Below, piece after piece: positions 11,051 to 23,700 of a stretch of DNA of 64,000 nucleotides. Where the stretch lies: the NCBI GenBank assembly GCA_033961575.1, contig CM066732.1, forward strand, positions 115,384,687 to 115,448,686, written 5' to 3'. Each line of letters starts with the position of its first letter. The first letter of the stretch is position 1. The notes under the pieces are model-generated. The model searched no databases. It worked only from the letters and a program-made list of their open reading frames with translations, and was not told the origin of the DNA. The position numbers and the translations under genes are program-made. This stretch comes from Aselliscus stoliczkanus. Lineage: Eukaryota; Chordata; Mammalia; Chiroptera; Hipposideridae.

Positions 11051-11869
11051 AAAAAACAAAAACATACATGTAATTTTATGGATTTTACAAAACAAGCCCC
11101 AAGGAGGTTAAGGACTTGCTTTAAAAGTCACATGGCTAACTTTGGATTGAACTAGATTTGAATTCAGTTTTCTTGGTTTTCAGTCTTATTTTCTTTCTCA
11201 AGGGCAGACTTAGAAAAAGCCTCAGACCCTGAAAAAGCTGTAGAGCAACATCTCCACCGTGGACCCTGGCAACCTTTCATGTATCCACATAGGTCTCATA
11301 GGCAAAGGCTTGAACCGAAGCAAATTTGAGTCTTAGCAGAATGCCTTGTGATCTTTCCAGGACAGGAGAGGATGGGAGGCTTATGAGGACATCAGTCAAT
11401 CAGCAACATGCACTAATACCTTCCTGGATTTAGAGCATGACCCAATCAAAGGAAGAGAAAATTCTGGGAACCCTGGCTTCCCAGAGAGCATGGCCAAAGG
11501 CTTGTTGGACAGCACCACCTCTACCCAACAGCAAGCATCATTCTTTTAATTTACATTTAGTATAAACACAGCTTTCTGACATCATTAAAGAACTATCCAC
11601 AAACAATTCCACTATCCTACCATAGCATTTTTGTTTTATAGACATATTTTATATATGTAGCAGGAGCAACATGTTCAAGCCATCTACAGATGTATGCATA
11701 TGTTTAATTTCCTTAGTTTTTCTATCAACTCAACCTGTGTTTATATGACCCATTTCATTAATAGTAAAAAGTGTAATCTTGATTAATTCCAGGCAAATCC
11801 AGTCATTCAATTCAGGATCCTCCCTGGTGGAAGGGATGATGATCTATAATCTGCTAAGATGTCCTTTAT

Positions 11870-12315
11870 CCCAGCTGTACTGGTTAAAATAGTCACCCCA
11901 AAATGCATGTCCACCCAGAACCTCTAATGAGAACTTATTTGGAAATAAGGTCTTTGCAGATGTAATTAATTAAGATGAGATCCTATTCGAGTGGGCCCCA
12001 AATCCAATGACTGGTGTCCTTTTAAGAAGGCCATGTGAAGACATAGGGACACAGACTCTCAGAGAAGGCCATGTGACAACAGAGGCAGAGATTGGAGTGA
12101 TGCTGGTATAAGTCAAACAGCAGCAAGGGTTGCCAGCAACCACCAGATCTATTATAGGAAGAGGCTAGGAAGGATTCTTCCTCAGAGTCTTCAGAGCATG
12201 CCCTACCAACACTTTGATTTTGGACTTCTAGCCTCCAGAACTGTGAGAAAATAAATGTCTATTGTTCTAAGCCACCTGGTTTGTGGTACTGTGTTCTCGC
12301 AGCCCTAGAAAAAGA
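11870..12315 (+). repeat. MLT1-type MaLR LTR
   Basis: Family hallmarks occur in order: aatgcatgtccacccagaac, cttatttggaaataaggtct, ttgcagatgtaatt, aaatccaatgactggtgtcc, ggagtgatgctgg, and the end gcctccagaactgtgagaaa ... ctaagccacctggtttgtgg. It is a solitary LTR; no internal region is seen. Confidence 0.85.
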
Positions 12316-12324
12316 ATATACCAG

Positions 12325-12440
12325 AGGGCCAGTCGAGTGGTGCGGTGGTTAAGCGCTGGCTTGGGAAGCCAGCGGCCCCGGTTCGGGTCCCACATAAGAG
12401 GGCCAGTGACACTGCCCTCAAAAAAAAAAAAAAAAAAAAA
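12325..12440 (+). repeat. tRNA-derived SINE (short class), full tRNA head
   Basis: It runs from gggccagtcgagtggtgcgg through the B box ggttcgggtccc to cactgccctc and a 20-A tail. Because the tail joins AAAG on the right, the duplication cannot be fixed with confidence. Confidence 0.92.
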
Positions 12441-13823
12441 GAACAACTAATCCTCAGCTGTGACCTTTCTCCCCATGATGTACCCAATTCAATATATTAT
12501 CCATCAGTCTCCAGGTGTCAGTCTACACTCTGTTCCTCTTCGCCCCAACTGCTAGCCCTTCTTAGATGCTCTCCTGAACCTACACACACCCAGGAAGTCT
12601 CAGGTCCTCTCTTGCCAGCCCTCAACTTCCATCTCCACTCACAGCTGTTACACTAACACGCTGCCTCTCTAGGGAGCTAATGCATAAGCATAAGCACGGG
12701 TCTTTTCTTTTCCTAGATCCCTAAACCTGTCATGAGGGTAGGGGATCTACTCTCCCCCTCAGTTTTGGAGAAGCCCTTAAGGGGAGGTGAGGGCAAAACT
12801 CAGGCTCCTCTTCAGGCTCCCTTTTGACTTTCTCCTCTCTCCTCTACTTGGATAATTTTTATTTAGTCTGCATAGTATTCCAAATATTTCCTGTCTTGCA
12901 TGTGCAGCTGGGCTTAAAAGAGAAGAATGTGATGTCGCTGTTTTCTGGCCCCACCATTACAACTCCCAGAAAACAACGGTTGCCTCATGCTAGCTCCCTA
13001 AATTGGGAGGGATCAAGGGTTATAAAGGAGGAAAACAAAAACACAAGTTACTTCCCAGTATCTTACCACTATACAAGTTGTAATCAGAATTTTTGTATTT
13101 TTTTTTATCATAAACATTTTAGATATTGCTAGTTTGTAATTCACCATGTTGCACAGCTGTATAGTTTTTCCATTGAGTAGTTCCACTACAATTCATTTCG
13201 TCATTCTCCTTGTGTAATTGCCAATGTTTCATCATGTCACACCATGAACATCTTCATATATACATCTTCCTTCCTTGAAATTATTTTAGAATAAAATCCC
13301 CAAAGGGAAATTACTAGGCTAATCAGCATACACATCTATGTTTTTCTTGCTATATATTGCAAAAGTACTTTCCAAAATGAATCCATGAATTCATTTTGTC
13401 CTTAGCTACATTCAGCATGAGTGTCCAACTTCACTAAAACTTTTTTTAGCACTGGGCATTATCACCAATAAATATGTTTTAAGCATCTACTTTCTGAAAC
13501 ACATTGTGCTAGATGCTACAAGATACCAAAGGGAGGCAGTTTGCGTTCTAGGGAGATTTATAATCTAGCTGAGGAAACAGATCATAAGCATATAGTGAAC
13601 ACCCTAATAGCAGTTGACTACAGGATATGGTGGGCTACAATTTGTTTTGCAGCTTCCCCAATTTTGTCCCTTTTTTGGGGGCATAGTACAAACCAAGCTG
13701 AAATAATAAAAAAAGGCCCTTTTCCCCTGATTTTTGTTCATATTTAAGTTTTTGAATATGTAATACTATCAAATGATTCAAACATTTTGAAGTACAAAAG
13801 GGTATATAGAAAAATATATTTTG

Positions 13824-16800
13824 CCCAGGTGGGGCCAGGAGGATTCGGCTGAATGGGCTCGGTGTGGGGAGCGGGGGAGGTCCCGCTAGAAGAGAAAGAT
13901 GGATATACTACGATGCTGAATTTGTGGAATCTGTTTGAGCAGCTTGTCCACCGGGTGGAGATTCTCAGTGAAGGAAATGAACTCCAATTCATCCAGTTGG
14001 CAAAGGACTTTGAGGATTTCCGTAAAAAGTGGCAGAGAACAGACCATGAGTTGGGGAAATACAAGGACCTCCTGATGAAAGCAGAGACTGAGAGGAGCGC
14101 CCTGGATGTTAAACTGAAGCATGCCCGCAATCAGGTAGACTTGGAGATCAAACGGAGGCAACGCGCTGAGGCCGACTGTGAGAAGCTGGAAAGACAGATT
14201 CAGCTGATTCGAGAGATGCTCATGTGTGACACATCTGGCAGCATTCAACTAAGTGAGGAGCAAAAATCAGCCCTATCTTTTCTCAACAGAGGCCAGCCAT
14301 CCAGCAGCAATGCTGGGAACAAAAGACTGTCAACCATTGATGAATCTGGTTCCATTTTATCAGATATCAGCTTTGACAAGACTGATGAATCGCAGGATTT
14401 GGGATTCTTCAAACTGAAGAAGAGAGAAAAGAGGCACTCCATTAGTCGACAGTTCATTGATGGTCCCCCTGGACCTGTAAAGAAAACTCGTTCCATTGGC
14501 TCCACAGTAGACCAGGGGAATGACTCCATAGTTGCAAAAACTACCGTGACTGTTCCCAATGATGGTGGGCCCATCGAAGCTATATCCACTATTGAGACTG
14601 TGCCATATTGGACAAGAAGCCGAAGGAAAACAGGTACATTACAGTCTTGGAACAGTGACTCCACCTTGAGCAGCAGACCAGAACCAAGACAGGCAGCTCT
14701 GGCACCCCCAGAGCAACGAAGGGATGCGGCTGCATGACATCGTCTCGAAGACAGTTATTAAACCTGAATCTTGTGTTCCATGTGGAAAGCGGATAAAATT
14801 TGGCAAGCTGTCTCTGAAGTGTCGAGACTGTCATGTGGTCTCTCACCCGGAATGTCGGGACCGCTGTCCCCTTCCCTGCATACCTACCCTGATAGGAACA
14901 CCTGTTAAGATTGGAGAGGGGATGCTGGTAGATTCCGTGTCCCAGACTTCTCCAATGATCCCTTCCATTGTTGTCCAGCTGACCGAGACAGGCCTGTATC
15001 GGATCTCAGGCTGTGACCGATCGGACAGTGAAAGAGCTGAAAGAGAAATTCCTCAGAGTGAAAAATGTACCTCTCCTCAGCAAAGTGGATGACATCCATG
15101 CTATCTGTAGCCTTCTGAAGGACTTCCTGCGAAACCTCAAAGGACTGCTTCTCACCTTTCAGCTAAACAAGACCTTTATGGAAGCAGCAGAAATCACATA
15201 AGAGGACAACAGCATAGCTGCCATGTACCAGGCTGTTGGTGAGCTGCTTCAGGCCAACAGAGACACATTAGCTTTCCTCATGATTCACTTGCAGAGAGTG
15301 GCTCAGAGCTCTAACACTAAAATGGACGTTGCCAATCTGGCTAAAGTCTTTGGCCCAACAATAGTTGCCCATGCCGTGTCCAACCCCGATCCAGTGACAA
15401 TGTTACAGGACATCAAGCGTCAACCGAAGGTGGTGCAACTCCTGCTTTCATTGCCCCTGGAGTACTGGAGTCAGTTGGTGGAACAAGAGAACATCAACCC
15501 CATGCATGTCATTGAAAACTCAAATGCCTTTTCAACTCCACAGACACCAGATATTAAAGTGAGTTAACTGGGGCCCGTGACCACTCATTGAGCACCAGCT
15601 TCTCAAGACACCTTCATCCAGCTCCTTGTCACAGAGAGCCCGCTCCACCCTTACCAGGAACATGCCCAGATTTGGGAGCAAAAGCAAATCTGCTACCAAC
15701 CTAGAATGACAAGGCAACTTTTTTGCTTCTCCAATGCTCAAGTGAAGTCACGTCTCCTGTTAACTTCCCAGCATTTACTGACGGCGAGGAAGGGCGCACC
15801 TGTACTCTCTGCTCTGGCAGCTCCTATACCCAGTATTACTTTTAGCATTCCCCAGGCTTTTAATCAAGTTTAATTGTGCATGGGGGTTTTATTAAGACTA
15901 TATATATCTCCCTCTCCTTCTCCTGAAGTAACATAATATCAACACCTTGTGCCTTTGCCACTGTTGGGAGCTTTTAGGTGAGAGATCTTTACAGGGGTAA
16001 AGGGGTAGTATGGAATTCATTATGATTCTTTTGGGGGCTGGCAAGGGCGGGGGGAGCGCCTCTTGGGCTTAAAGCTAAATGCTGCTCATGGAATGGCCTT
16101 TCTCTGATGTTATTTAGAACTAATTTTCATGAGACAATGACAGAAGCCCTGCCTCTTTAGTAGGACGATTTGTCTTAGGGTGGGAGGTGGGAAGGCCGGG
16201 GAAAGAACGATTTGGACACAGGATTTCAGATGGCTCCTGAGAATTTGGAAGTTCCCCATTCCCCCGTTATGAACTGAGCTGTAACATGGAGCTGTCATGA
16301 AAGTGGGGTAGGGTGAGGACAGCAGTAGTGATGGGAGTATGCTTAGCTTTAATTTGGATTAAGTTTAATAGTGTTAAGTGGCACGACTTTGCAAAAGTGA
16401 CACTACATCTTGTATTTATCTCTAATGAGCCTCTGGCTGGACTTTGGCTGGGGTCAAAGCCAGTTTTTTCTTAAGTTGCATTCATTCATACGCACATGCA
16501 CACACACCCTGCACACACCTGCCCTTGTCCATCGGAGCCCTAGAGTCAGTGTGCTGTCTATTTGGCATCCCAACTAACAATTGAGAGTAGCCTATAAGGG
16601 GAGATTGTCAATATTTTGTGTGGCAAGAAAAGTCACAGTCATTTTGTCTTTGCACTTTGGATGCTGAAATCTTATTGTGTAACATAGCCACATCTAGATA
16701 AATATGAGCTTGTTCTTCTATTAAAATTATTTCTAATGTCTATAAAAATGCTTTTTTCCTATAGAATGTTTCTGACCCATACTGACCTTTGTCTGTAAAA

Positions 16801-16848
16801 CACATATTTGGAATAATATTTGGAAAAAAGTAAATAGTTTTTTTAAAA
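13824..16848 (+). pseudogene. RACGAP1P: Processed pseudogene of RACGAP1 (MgcRacGAP)
   Basis: This is an intronless copy of the RACGAP1 mRNA. The parent is the centralspindlin Rho-family GAP used in cytokinesis. From 13899 to 15745 the sequence follows the protein: N-terminal coiled coil ([34 protein letters not shown]), C1 zinc finger ([17 protein letters not shown]), RhoGAP domain ([38 protein letters not shown]), then remnants of the C-terminus and 3' UTR. It is broken by a 2-bp insertion just after the start codon, a frameshift after about codon 265, an in-frame loss in the RhoGAP start (about 27 bp), another frameshift near 15017, and a stop at about 15198 (EIT then TAA). A perfect 16-bp duplication, agaaaaatatattttg, at 13808-13823 and 16849-16864 marks LINE-type retroposition. 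It lies in the intergenic gap, with no promoter island of its own. A protein-coding function is very unlikely. Confidence 0.95.
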
Positions 16849-17969
16849 AGAAAAATATATTTTGGTATATATTTTATGACATATAAACATATATACATAC
16901 AGAGATATATATTATTATTCTTCCTACTAAGCCACTATTTTTACATAAATGGTAGCATACTTACAAGTGTCTGTAATGGGGTGAAAGGCCACTCTCCATC
17001 CTCACGGAAGCCTGAAGGGGGACAGCTCACACGCTCTGAATTGTAGCTTGGCAGGCTGTGGATGACTGGCTGCAATGCCCACCCTCCGAGCATAGTTAGA
17101 GGGTGATAGGGCTCTGACCTGGGTGCACACAATTCCGTAGTAGATGCCTGGGCTGAGCCAATCAGTCTTCCTTTGTATTGTCTAAATAGTGAAACCTGAT
17201 CTGGATGGGTGATCCTGGGTGAGGCAAAAAGAGACAAATTATATAGCTCATTTTCTAAAACTTTTCCCAGGAATAGAAGATTCTGTAAAAAGGTGAACAC
17301 AAGGCTGTTTATTATCACTTGCCAAAGGTAGGAAAGCAGCCTGAAGCACTCACTGCGTCTGTGTTTCCTCTACAGCAAACGCACAACAAATGCTTCCAAA
17401 TGCTTCCAGTGGCAGAGAAGGAAGAGATGGCCCTGGGACAAACAGGTCTGGGTAGGACACAAAGAAAATGCTTCATTTGCATTTATATTTGACTAGTATT
17501 ATCATAAAACATTCACCCTACTTACTTCAGCTAGGCAGTTCCTTTTCGCTATTTTTTTTTAAATCCCCTCTGCCATCTTTTAGTTTTATAGCTTACCTGG
17601 ATGCTATTCTTTCCTCTCTCCATTTCAATTTTTCCCTGCCTGGATTTCACTTGGACAGAGGTAGCCACAACAGCTGGCCTCTTCGCAGGAAAATTTAGAA
17701 ATAGCTGGTAAGAACATTGGAGGGAACTGAACCTAGCTCTCTCATTTGATAGATATGGAAACTCAGGCCCAGAGAAGTCATCTAGTAGGTGGATGATAAT
17801 CGATCCAGGCTGGATAGGCCCCCTTCCACGGGATCTTTCTTATGGAGCATCTGAGACAAAATGGTAGGATTCAATCTCCTTGCTTATCAATAGCTTTCAT
17901 CTTGGATAGAGGTCAGTTGATAATCCTCAGGTTCAATATGCTGGATTAAAATTATTTTATTTTTCATAA

Positions 17970-18690
17970 CACACCCACCAGAATGGCTAAAATTAAAAAG
18001 AATGAAAATACCAAGGCTATAGAGAAAACAGAACTTTCAAACATTGCTTGTGAGTGTACATTGATCAAAAACATTTTGTAAAACTGCTTAGAAATATTTA
18101 CTAAATCTCGATATACACCTACCCTATGACTTAGCAAATCTACTCCTAAATATTTACCCAAGAATTAAGCACATATATCCATCAAAAGACAGGTACATAA
18201 ATGTTCACTGCAGCTTTATTTATAATAGCTAAAAACTGGAAACAATGCAAATGTCTATCATCAGGAGAATGGATAAATAATTTGTGGTATATTCATACAA
18301 TGAAATACTATACCCAAAAAACAAAAGCCAAAAAAGAATGAACTACTGACTCACACAACAGCATAGGTACATCTCGAATACATTATGTTGAATGAAAGAA
18401 ACCAGACACAAAAGTGTACATACTGTAGATTCCATTTATATGAAATTCAAGGACAAAAACTACTCTATGGTGATAGGAGTCAGGATAGTCATTATTCAGG
18501 GGAGGAATGGGAGGCAAAGGCATACTGACATGAGAGAACCTCTGGGAAGCTGGAAAAGTTCCAGATCTTGATCTGGGTGGTAATTCATTACACAGGTAAA
18601 CATACATAAAAATTCAGCTTCAGCTGAACATTTAAAATTTGCCCATTTCCTATGGGTAAGTTATACTTCAATTTGTAAAGGGTACCCTAT
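17970..18690 (+). repeat. L1M 3' portion
   Basis: Typical L1 3'-end phrases occur in order: atggctaaaattaaaaagaa, tttacccaagaattaag, ttcactgcagctttatttat, ggataaataatttgtggtat, attccatttatatgaaattc. It is diverged and has no open frame. Confidence 0.8.
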
Positions 18691-18789
18691 ATTTCACCTG
18701 TATTGTAGTAAAGGCAATGCAATAAAAATACTTTTATCATTTCAAAAACTATTTTATTTTTAAAATTTAAGGTTATCAAGTTTACTGCT

Positions 18790-19400
18790 TTCATTATTTC
18801 ATACCTGGAGGATTGTGTCACCCCCCCAGCTGGTATCCCTACTACCAATTCCTCCTCACTGGCAGGTCATCCTGTAGAGCACATATTTGATTGTGCTAAT
18901 TTCCAGCTTAACAAACTTCCTTGGCTCCCACACATCTTTAGGTTACAGTACAAACACCTTACTGAAGCAAACAAAGACTTTCCTAATCTACTCCCTATTT
19001 GCCTTTCCAGATCCACGGCAACCTCTCTACTCTGAGCCCTCAGCCCCATGAGGCAGAACCTTCCATATCTCTTCACCTTTGGACTCCTGCCCTGTGCTTC
19101 CACTGCCCTACCTCTTCTTTTTCCTCTATCGAATTCCTCCTCACATTTCACCATCCAGCTCTCAAGGATTTGTTCTCAAATGTCCACCCATGGTTCCTAC
19201 AACCCTTAGTTCCTTCCTTCCTGCCTCTTTGTGAACTCAGCACATTCACCATATTACAACCCTCTATATTTTATACAACCCATTCCCTGAGTGAAATGTT
19301 TCCTGAGAGCTGGCACCATTTCTCTTCCGTCTCTGCATCCCTGTGCTCAGCACTTTGGTAAACACTATAAATGAGTGCTTAGCATAACTGAAGCATTAAG
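18790..19400 (+). repeat. L2 LINE 3' portion, sense
   Basis: It follows the L2 3' end: gcctttccagatccacggca, tgaactcagcacattcacca, cctgtgctcagcactttgg, atgagtgcttagcataactg. Confidence 0.65.
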
Positions 19401-19599
19401 TTTCATTTTTGTCCCTGACTTCTGGTTTTCATAGTAATGTTGCTTTCTCACCATGGCAGACTTGGGGATGCAAGTGGATACGGAGGAGATAGTTTAACTT
19501 AGACACAAATTAGTGTCTTCTCTAGTTTGGGTTTCCTATTTTAAGAGAGACAAGTCTCCTGCTCTATCCACTAGGAGAGCCATCAATAGGTGGATATTT

Positions 19600-19775
19600 A
19601 AGTTAATTGTAAGTATATAAAATTAAAAATTCAGTTTCTCAGTTTCACTAGCCGCATCTCAAGTACTCAAAAGCTTCATGTGTCTAGTGGCTACCACATT
19701 GGACAGATCGGAATAGAATTATTTCCATCATTGCATAAAGTTCTATGGGACAGCACTGTACATCTCTGGCCATTA
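19600..19775 (+). repeat. MER5A (hAT-Charlie MITE)
   Basis: It matches attaaaaattcagtttctca ... tgtctagtggctaccacatt ... ggacag ... aaagttctatgggacagcac, a MER5A 3' half. Confidence 0.85.
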
Positions 19776-20089
19776 CACTTAACTCTTCCCCCTGAGAACA
19801 CTCTTCCACCCTCTTCCCACACTGTTTTCCTTATAACCATCATCACTCTTGTTGTGTCTGTTATTCTTGCGTCTTTGAACAGACTGAGGGTTCCAAGTCG
19901 TCAGGGACTGTCTGACTGCGGTAGCCCAGGCACATAATAGGCGCTCAGTAAACGTTGAATTACTGAGTGATAGAATGGGAGGGCCTTTCCAGATACAATA
20001 GTCGCAAGCCCTTCCCCCATGCTGATTAGTTCCTTTCTCCGCGTTTCTTATGTTTAAGCTTATTTGTAAGCATCGCCCTACAGAAAAGA

Positions 20090-20700
20090 AAGAAGCGCGC
20101 GGCACCTGCTGATCGCAACTCCGGAGGCTGCGGCAGCCAGGCGTGGCGTCAACGACCTCGGGCCCGCCCCTTCCCGCCCTCTTCCGGCTGTCGCTAAACC
20201 CTGGAGCCGGCGCCCCGCTGGGCATTGCGCAGGCGCGGCCCGCGAGCGTGGGGCGTCCGGAGGCTGCGGGCTGCTGGCACGGAGGAGCGCGGGGGTTTGC
20301 GGCCTGCGTCCTGCAGGCTCCAGCCGCGCACCCCCTGAGCTAGCGAGGCGCAGCGAGCCGGGTCTCCCCTCGCCCCAGGCAGCGTGGCCATGGAGAATCA
20401 GGTGCTGACGCCGCACGTCTACTGGGCTCAGCGACACCGAGAGCTGTATCTGCGCGTGGAGCTGAGTGACGTGCAGGTAAAAGGCCGGGTCCGGGCGGCG
20501 GGATGCACGCTGGGCCGCTGCTCCTGGGACCCACCCCAACCCCCTGCCCCTTTGTCCGGGCGCGCACGGGAGAGCCTGCAGTGCGACAACGGGGTGGGGG
20601 GCCGGCCCTTGTCGGGGAGCACGCGCAGACACCCGGCCCGGGGCTAGACCCCCTGAGGGCTGCAGGTCCTTTCGGGTGCTGCGTGAGTGTCGCTCGGGCC
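20090..20700 (+). promoter_or_regulatory. HACD3: CpG-island promoter and first exon of HACD3
   Basis: A CpG-dense block surrounds the first coding exon. A near-consensus NRF1 site, TGCGCAGGCGCG, lies at 20226-20237 and an ETS core (CTTCCGG, CCGGAAG on the minus strand) at 20181-20187. No TATA box is seen. Transcription probably starts around 20200-20300. The start codon context is GGCCATGG, and no upstream ATG occurs in 20200-20389. Confidence 0.8.
20390..20476 (+). CDS. HACD3: HACD3 exon 1 coding part
   Basis: ATG at 20390 in GGCCATGG context; 29 codons ending SDVQ; donor CAG|GTAAAA. This is the start of the CS/p23-like domain. Confidence 0.97.
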
Positions 20701-23700
20701 TTGGAGGCGGCCGCGGGCCTCCTCTTTGTTCGCAGTCTGCGGCCCGATCGTCTCCCGAGCCCGGCCCCGGAGGCCTGGCCGTCAGGGTTCCGGTTTGCTG
20801 AGGCCCTTGGATGCGTGGGTTGAGCTGGTTGGGTGAGGGGTGCGGTGTGACACGGGCTTGCTGGGTCGTGGCTGGACGTCTAGCGCTGGCCTGAGGTCCA
20901 GCCAGTCCCCTGCGACCTTCCTGAGACCCGCCGGGGCTTCAGAGGGGCCACACCCACCTCCCAGCCTGTTAGTAATGGAGATCTTTCTTGTTCATTTTAA
21001 AGTCCCGAAGACCCCGAAGACGTGATGTTTACCCCTTCCTTGTTCTGAAGGTTGTGTGTGAGTTCAGGTTTGCTGAATTGCTTAGAGAATTTAAAAATTA
21101 CCCTCAGTTATATCGAGCATTTATGTTTGATCTCACTGACACTCTCAAGCCGAGGCCTCCGAAAGAGTGGGGATCTCAGGATTTGTACCCCCATGTTTCT
21201 GTCCAAACCGTCCAGAATTCCAGTCTTTGAGGAACTGGAGTTTCAATTTGCAATGTTCCTTCCACAGTCATCCTTACTCCTTACTCTCCTTGACATCAAT
21301 AGTATTTTGTCATCTCCACCACTCCAGGTAACTCGGAGTGTGTTGGCATTGGTCAGCCCCTCTGGCATATTGTCTTGCAAAGTGTAGGTACACTTTGAGT
21401 GTGGACTTGAATTTTTCGAATTTACTCTTTACTTCTGGACTACAAACCTGTTTTCCTGTTGAAAGATAAAAGGCGATACTGGCCAGAATGCCTTTAAATA
21501 GGCTGTGACATTGCACGCTGTGCCATTTAATGTGTTAAACCAAGCTAAATTATACTTTTGCCTCAGAGGATGAATACATGTTCTGTGTTTGTCTCTCCTC
21601 TGTTCTAGGGTGTTTTAATAAAAAGGAAGAAAACAGTTTTTGTAGATCGGGATCAAAGTCTCCATCTAGAGAGCATTTTCCCAGCAATCCAGGGATAATT
21701 TTTGAAGCTGCAAGCAGAAAAGGTGTTTTTAGCCAGGATAGGGGTGGTGCAGATTAGTTGGACAAATGAGGGAATGCACCATACTTACATTTTCCCTAAA
21801 AGATCTAAACCTTTTAGTGAAGAAACATGAAAACATGTGTTAATCATATTTGGTATATTTAAAAATGAAGGTGTATATGTTTGAAATATAGTTAAAATAA
21901 AGAAACAAAGGTGGAGAAAAAATGGAATTTTCTTTGGGAGAGGGAAATCTCCAAAAGTTTTTTTTTAACTTTTTGGGAAAAAGTAAATTTTTTTTCTGTA
22001 ATTTTTGCTTTTTGTAGGATATCTATGTGTAATTCTGAGGCAGCCCTTTCAGCTACCATTCGTTTAAAAGTAGCATGTTAATACCATTCATAAAAGAAAT
22101 CCTCTACCACATGTGAGATACTACAGATTTACAAAGATGAGTCAGATTCAGCTTTCCAAGGGCATACTATCTAGAAGAAAGCATATTATCGTATGCAAAC
22201 AAAAAGTTTTGTGCATGAGTATGTTTATTGGTAAAATTGGAGTTGAATATTGAGCCAGTTCCCTGGTATTAAATGAATTTGTTACTTCTCTTCTGTTTGA
22301 GTTAGAGATGACTTCCCCAAGTAAGATAAAGTATTCTTGACAAACTGAGAAAGGTCTGAGAGAACTTTCCAGAAAGAGAAAGGCATACACTATTAGATTA
22401 TCTGTCTGACTTGTACCGTGTCAATGTTCTGTAGCCCAAGACTGCCAGGAACATCTAGTAAGACAAGTTGGAGAACCATGGGGTATCTTAAGAGGGCATT
22501 AGAAAGAACTGATTAAAGGATTTGGACTTTGATGATTGGGGGATGGTTTAAGGAGCAAGGATTTGCTCTAGTTGTCATAAAATGAGGGTAATTCTATGGC
22601 TGAGCATCCAAATAAATATCTATAGGGAAGGAAGACTAGCCCGAGAATAAAACTGTATGTGATTGGTAGGGAAGTAGCTGTCATTTATTTTGGCGAAGAG
22701 AGGAAGGTATCTGGTATCTTGTGGGTGGCCATGTTTTCATTTGTGCTTACACAAAATTACGACATGGCCTTTGTCTCATTTTATCAAGGTTTCAGAATAA
22801 CCTTGTCTGAAGTTGATATTCTGTGAGGTTGCTTATGTCAAATAGGAGAACAACGTGCCCTAGCTGTGAGTGCCAAGTCAACTTCTGAATGTCAGAGGCT
22901 GCTTTTTTTCTTAAATTTCTCAATTGCTCCATGCAGGGCCTGTGAAACCAGTGATTCTGGCTCAGGATGAAGCAATTCATTTATTTGTTCAGTGAAAACC
23001 ATTTGTGGAGTACCTGTCTCCTAACTCTTGGTCTCTGGTTAAGCTAGATACAGGGTTGTTGGACAGCTCGCTATCGCCCCCTGCTTTCTCAAATATGTCC
23101 CACAGCTTATGTGTGAGTGAGTTTTAGTGTTGAGTTCCAGTTTGGGGGCATCAGCTCTGCTTCCCTCCCTTCCTGAGACACAGAATCTCTGGGTTCACAT
23201 CTCTATTCTGTCTTTGGAGCTGCAGGGCTAGTGGCTGATGAGATACCACCACTGGTAGGAGGAATGGTGCACAATAGACGCCACAGCAACATTGTCTGTG
23301 TTTGAGGTGAGCAGTAGCCCCAAAGGGGCTAGGGCGGGGTTACTTTCTGAATAGAATTTATTTTCAAGGTAAACATATGGACATATTTGTGCCAACAACC
23401 ATAGTTGTTAAAGCATTTGTTCATTTATCAAGGCTTTTGTTTGTTTGTTTGTTTTAGTTGTATGTGGACAAAATGCATAGTTCTGTTTGGGAGCTATTTG
23501 AAAAATACTATTCTTGTCCTTACCTAATAGAAAGTCTGGTGGAAAGAAAGAGTGGTAACTGAAGATATAAGATTGGGTCCTTCCTCTTCTATCTGGTGAC
23601 CATGGATAATTCACTTAACTTGTCTGAGCCTCTGTCTCCTCATCCAAATAAATGTGAATAATGACACCTAATTCACAGGATTGTTTTGAGGTTTGAATTG

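Larger units (their letters stand above)
9991..13807. other. Intergenic DNA between DPP8 and the RACGAP1 pseudogene
   Basis: Old repeats dominate: antisense L2 3' end (about 10085-10190), MIR (about 10265-10400), antisense MIR (about 10425-10510), antisense L2 (10910-11050), antisense MIR (11060-11165), an MLT1-type LTR (11870-12315), a SINE (12325-12440), antisense L1-like sequence (about 13090-13450) and an antisense L2-like segment (about 13475-13640). I see no gene. Confidence 0.6.
16865..20089. other. Intergenic DNA between the RACGAP1 pseudogene and HACD3
   Basis: It holds old L1M sense sequence (about 17970-18690), L2 sense (about 18790-19400) and MER5A (about 19600-19775), plus an antisense MIR at about 17735-17800. 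I see nothing identifiable in 16880-17700. Confidence 0.6.

Noticed and set aside
13853..14737. A 294-codon frame that could be taken for an intact gene
   Set aside because: It is the 5' part of the RACGAP1 processed pseudogene. The original start is shifted by 2 bp, and downstream domains are in other frames with a stop.
20078..20823. Overlapping open frames around HACD3 exon 1
   Set aside because: These also follow from CpG-island composition. Only the frame starting at 20390 matches a known protein and ends at a good donor.
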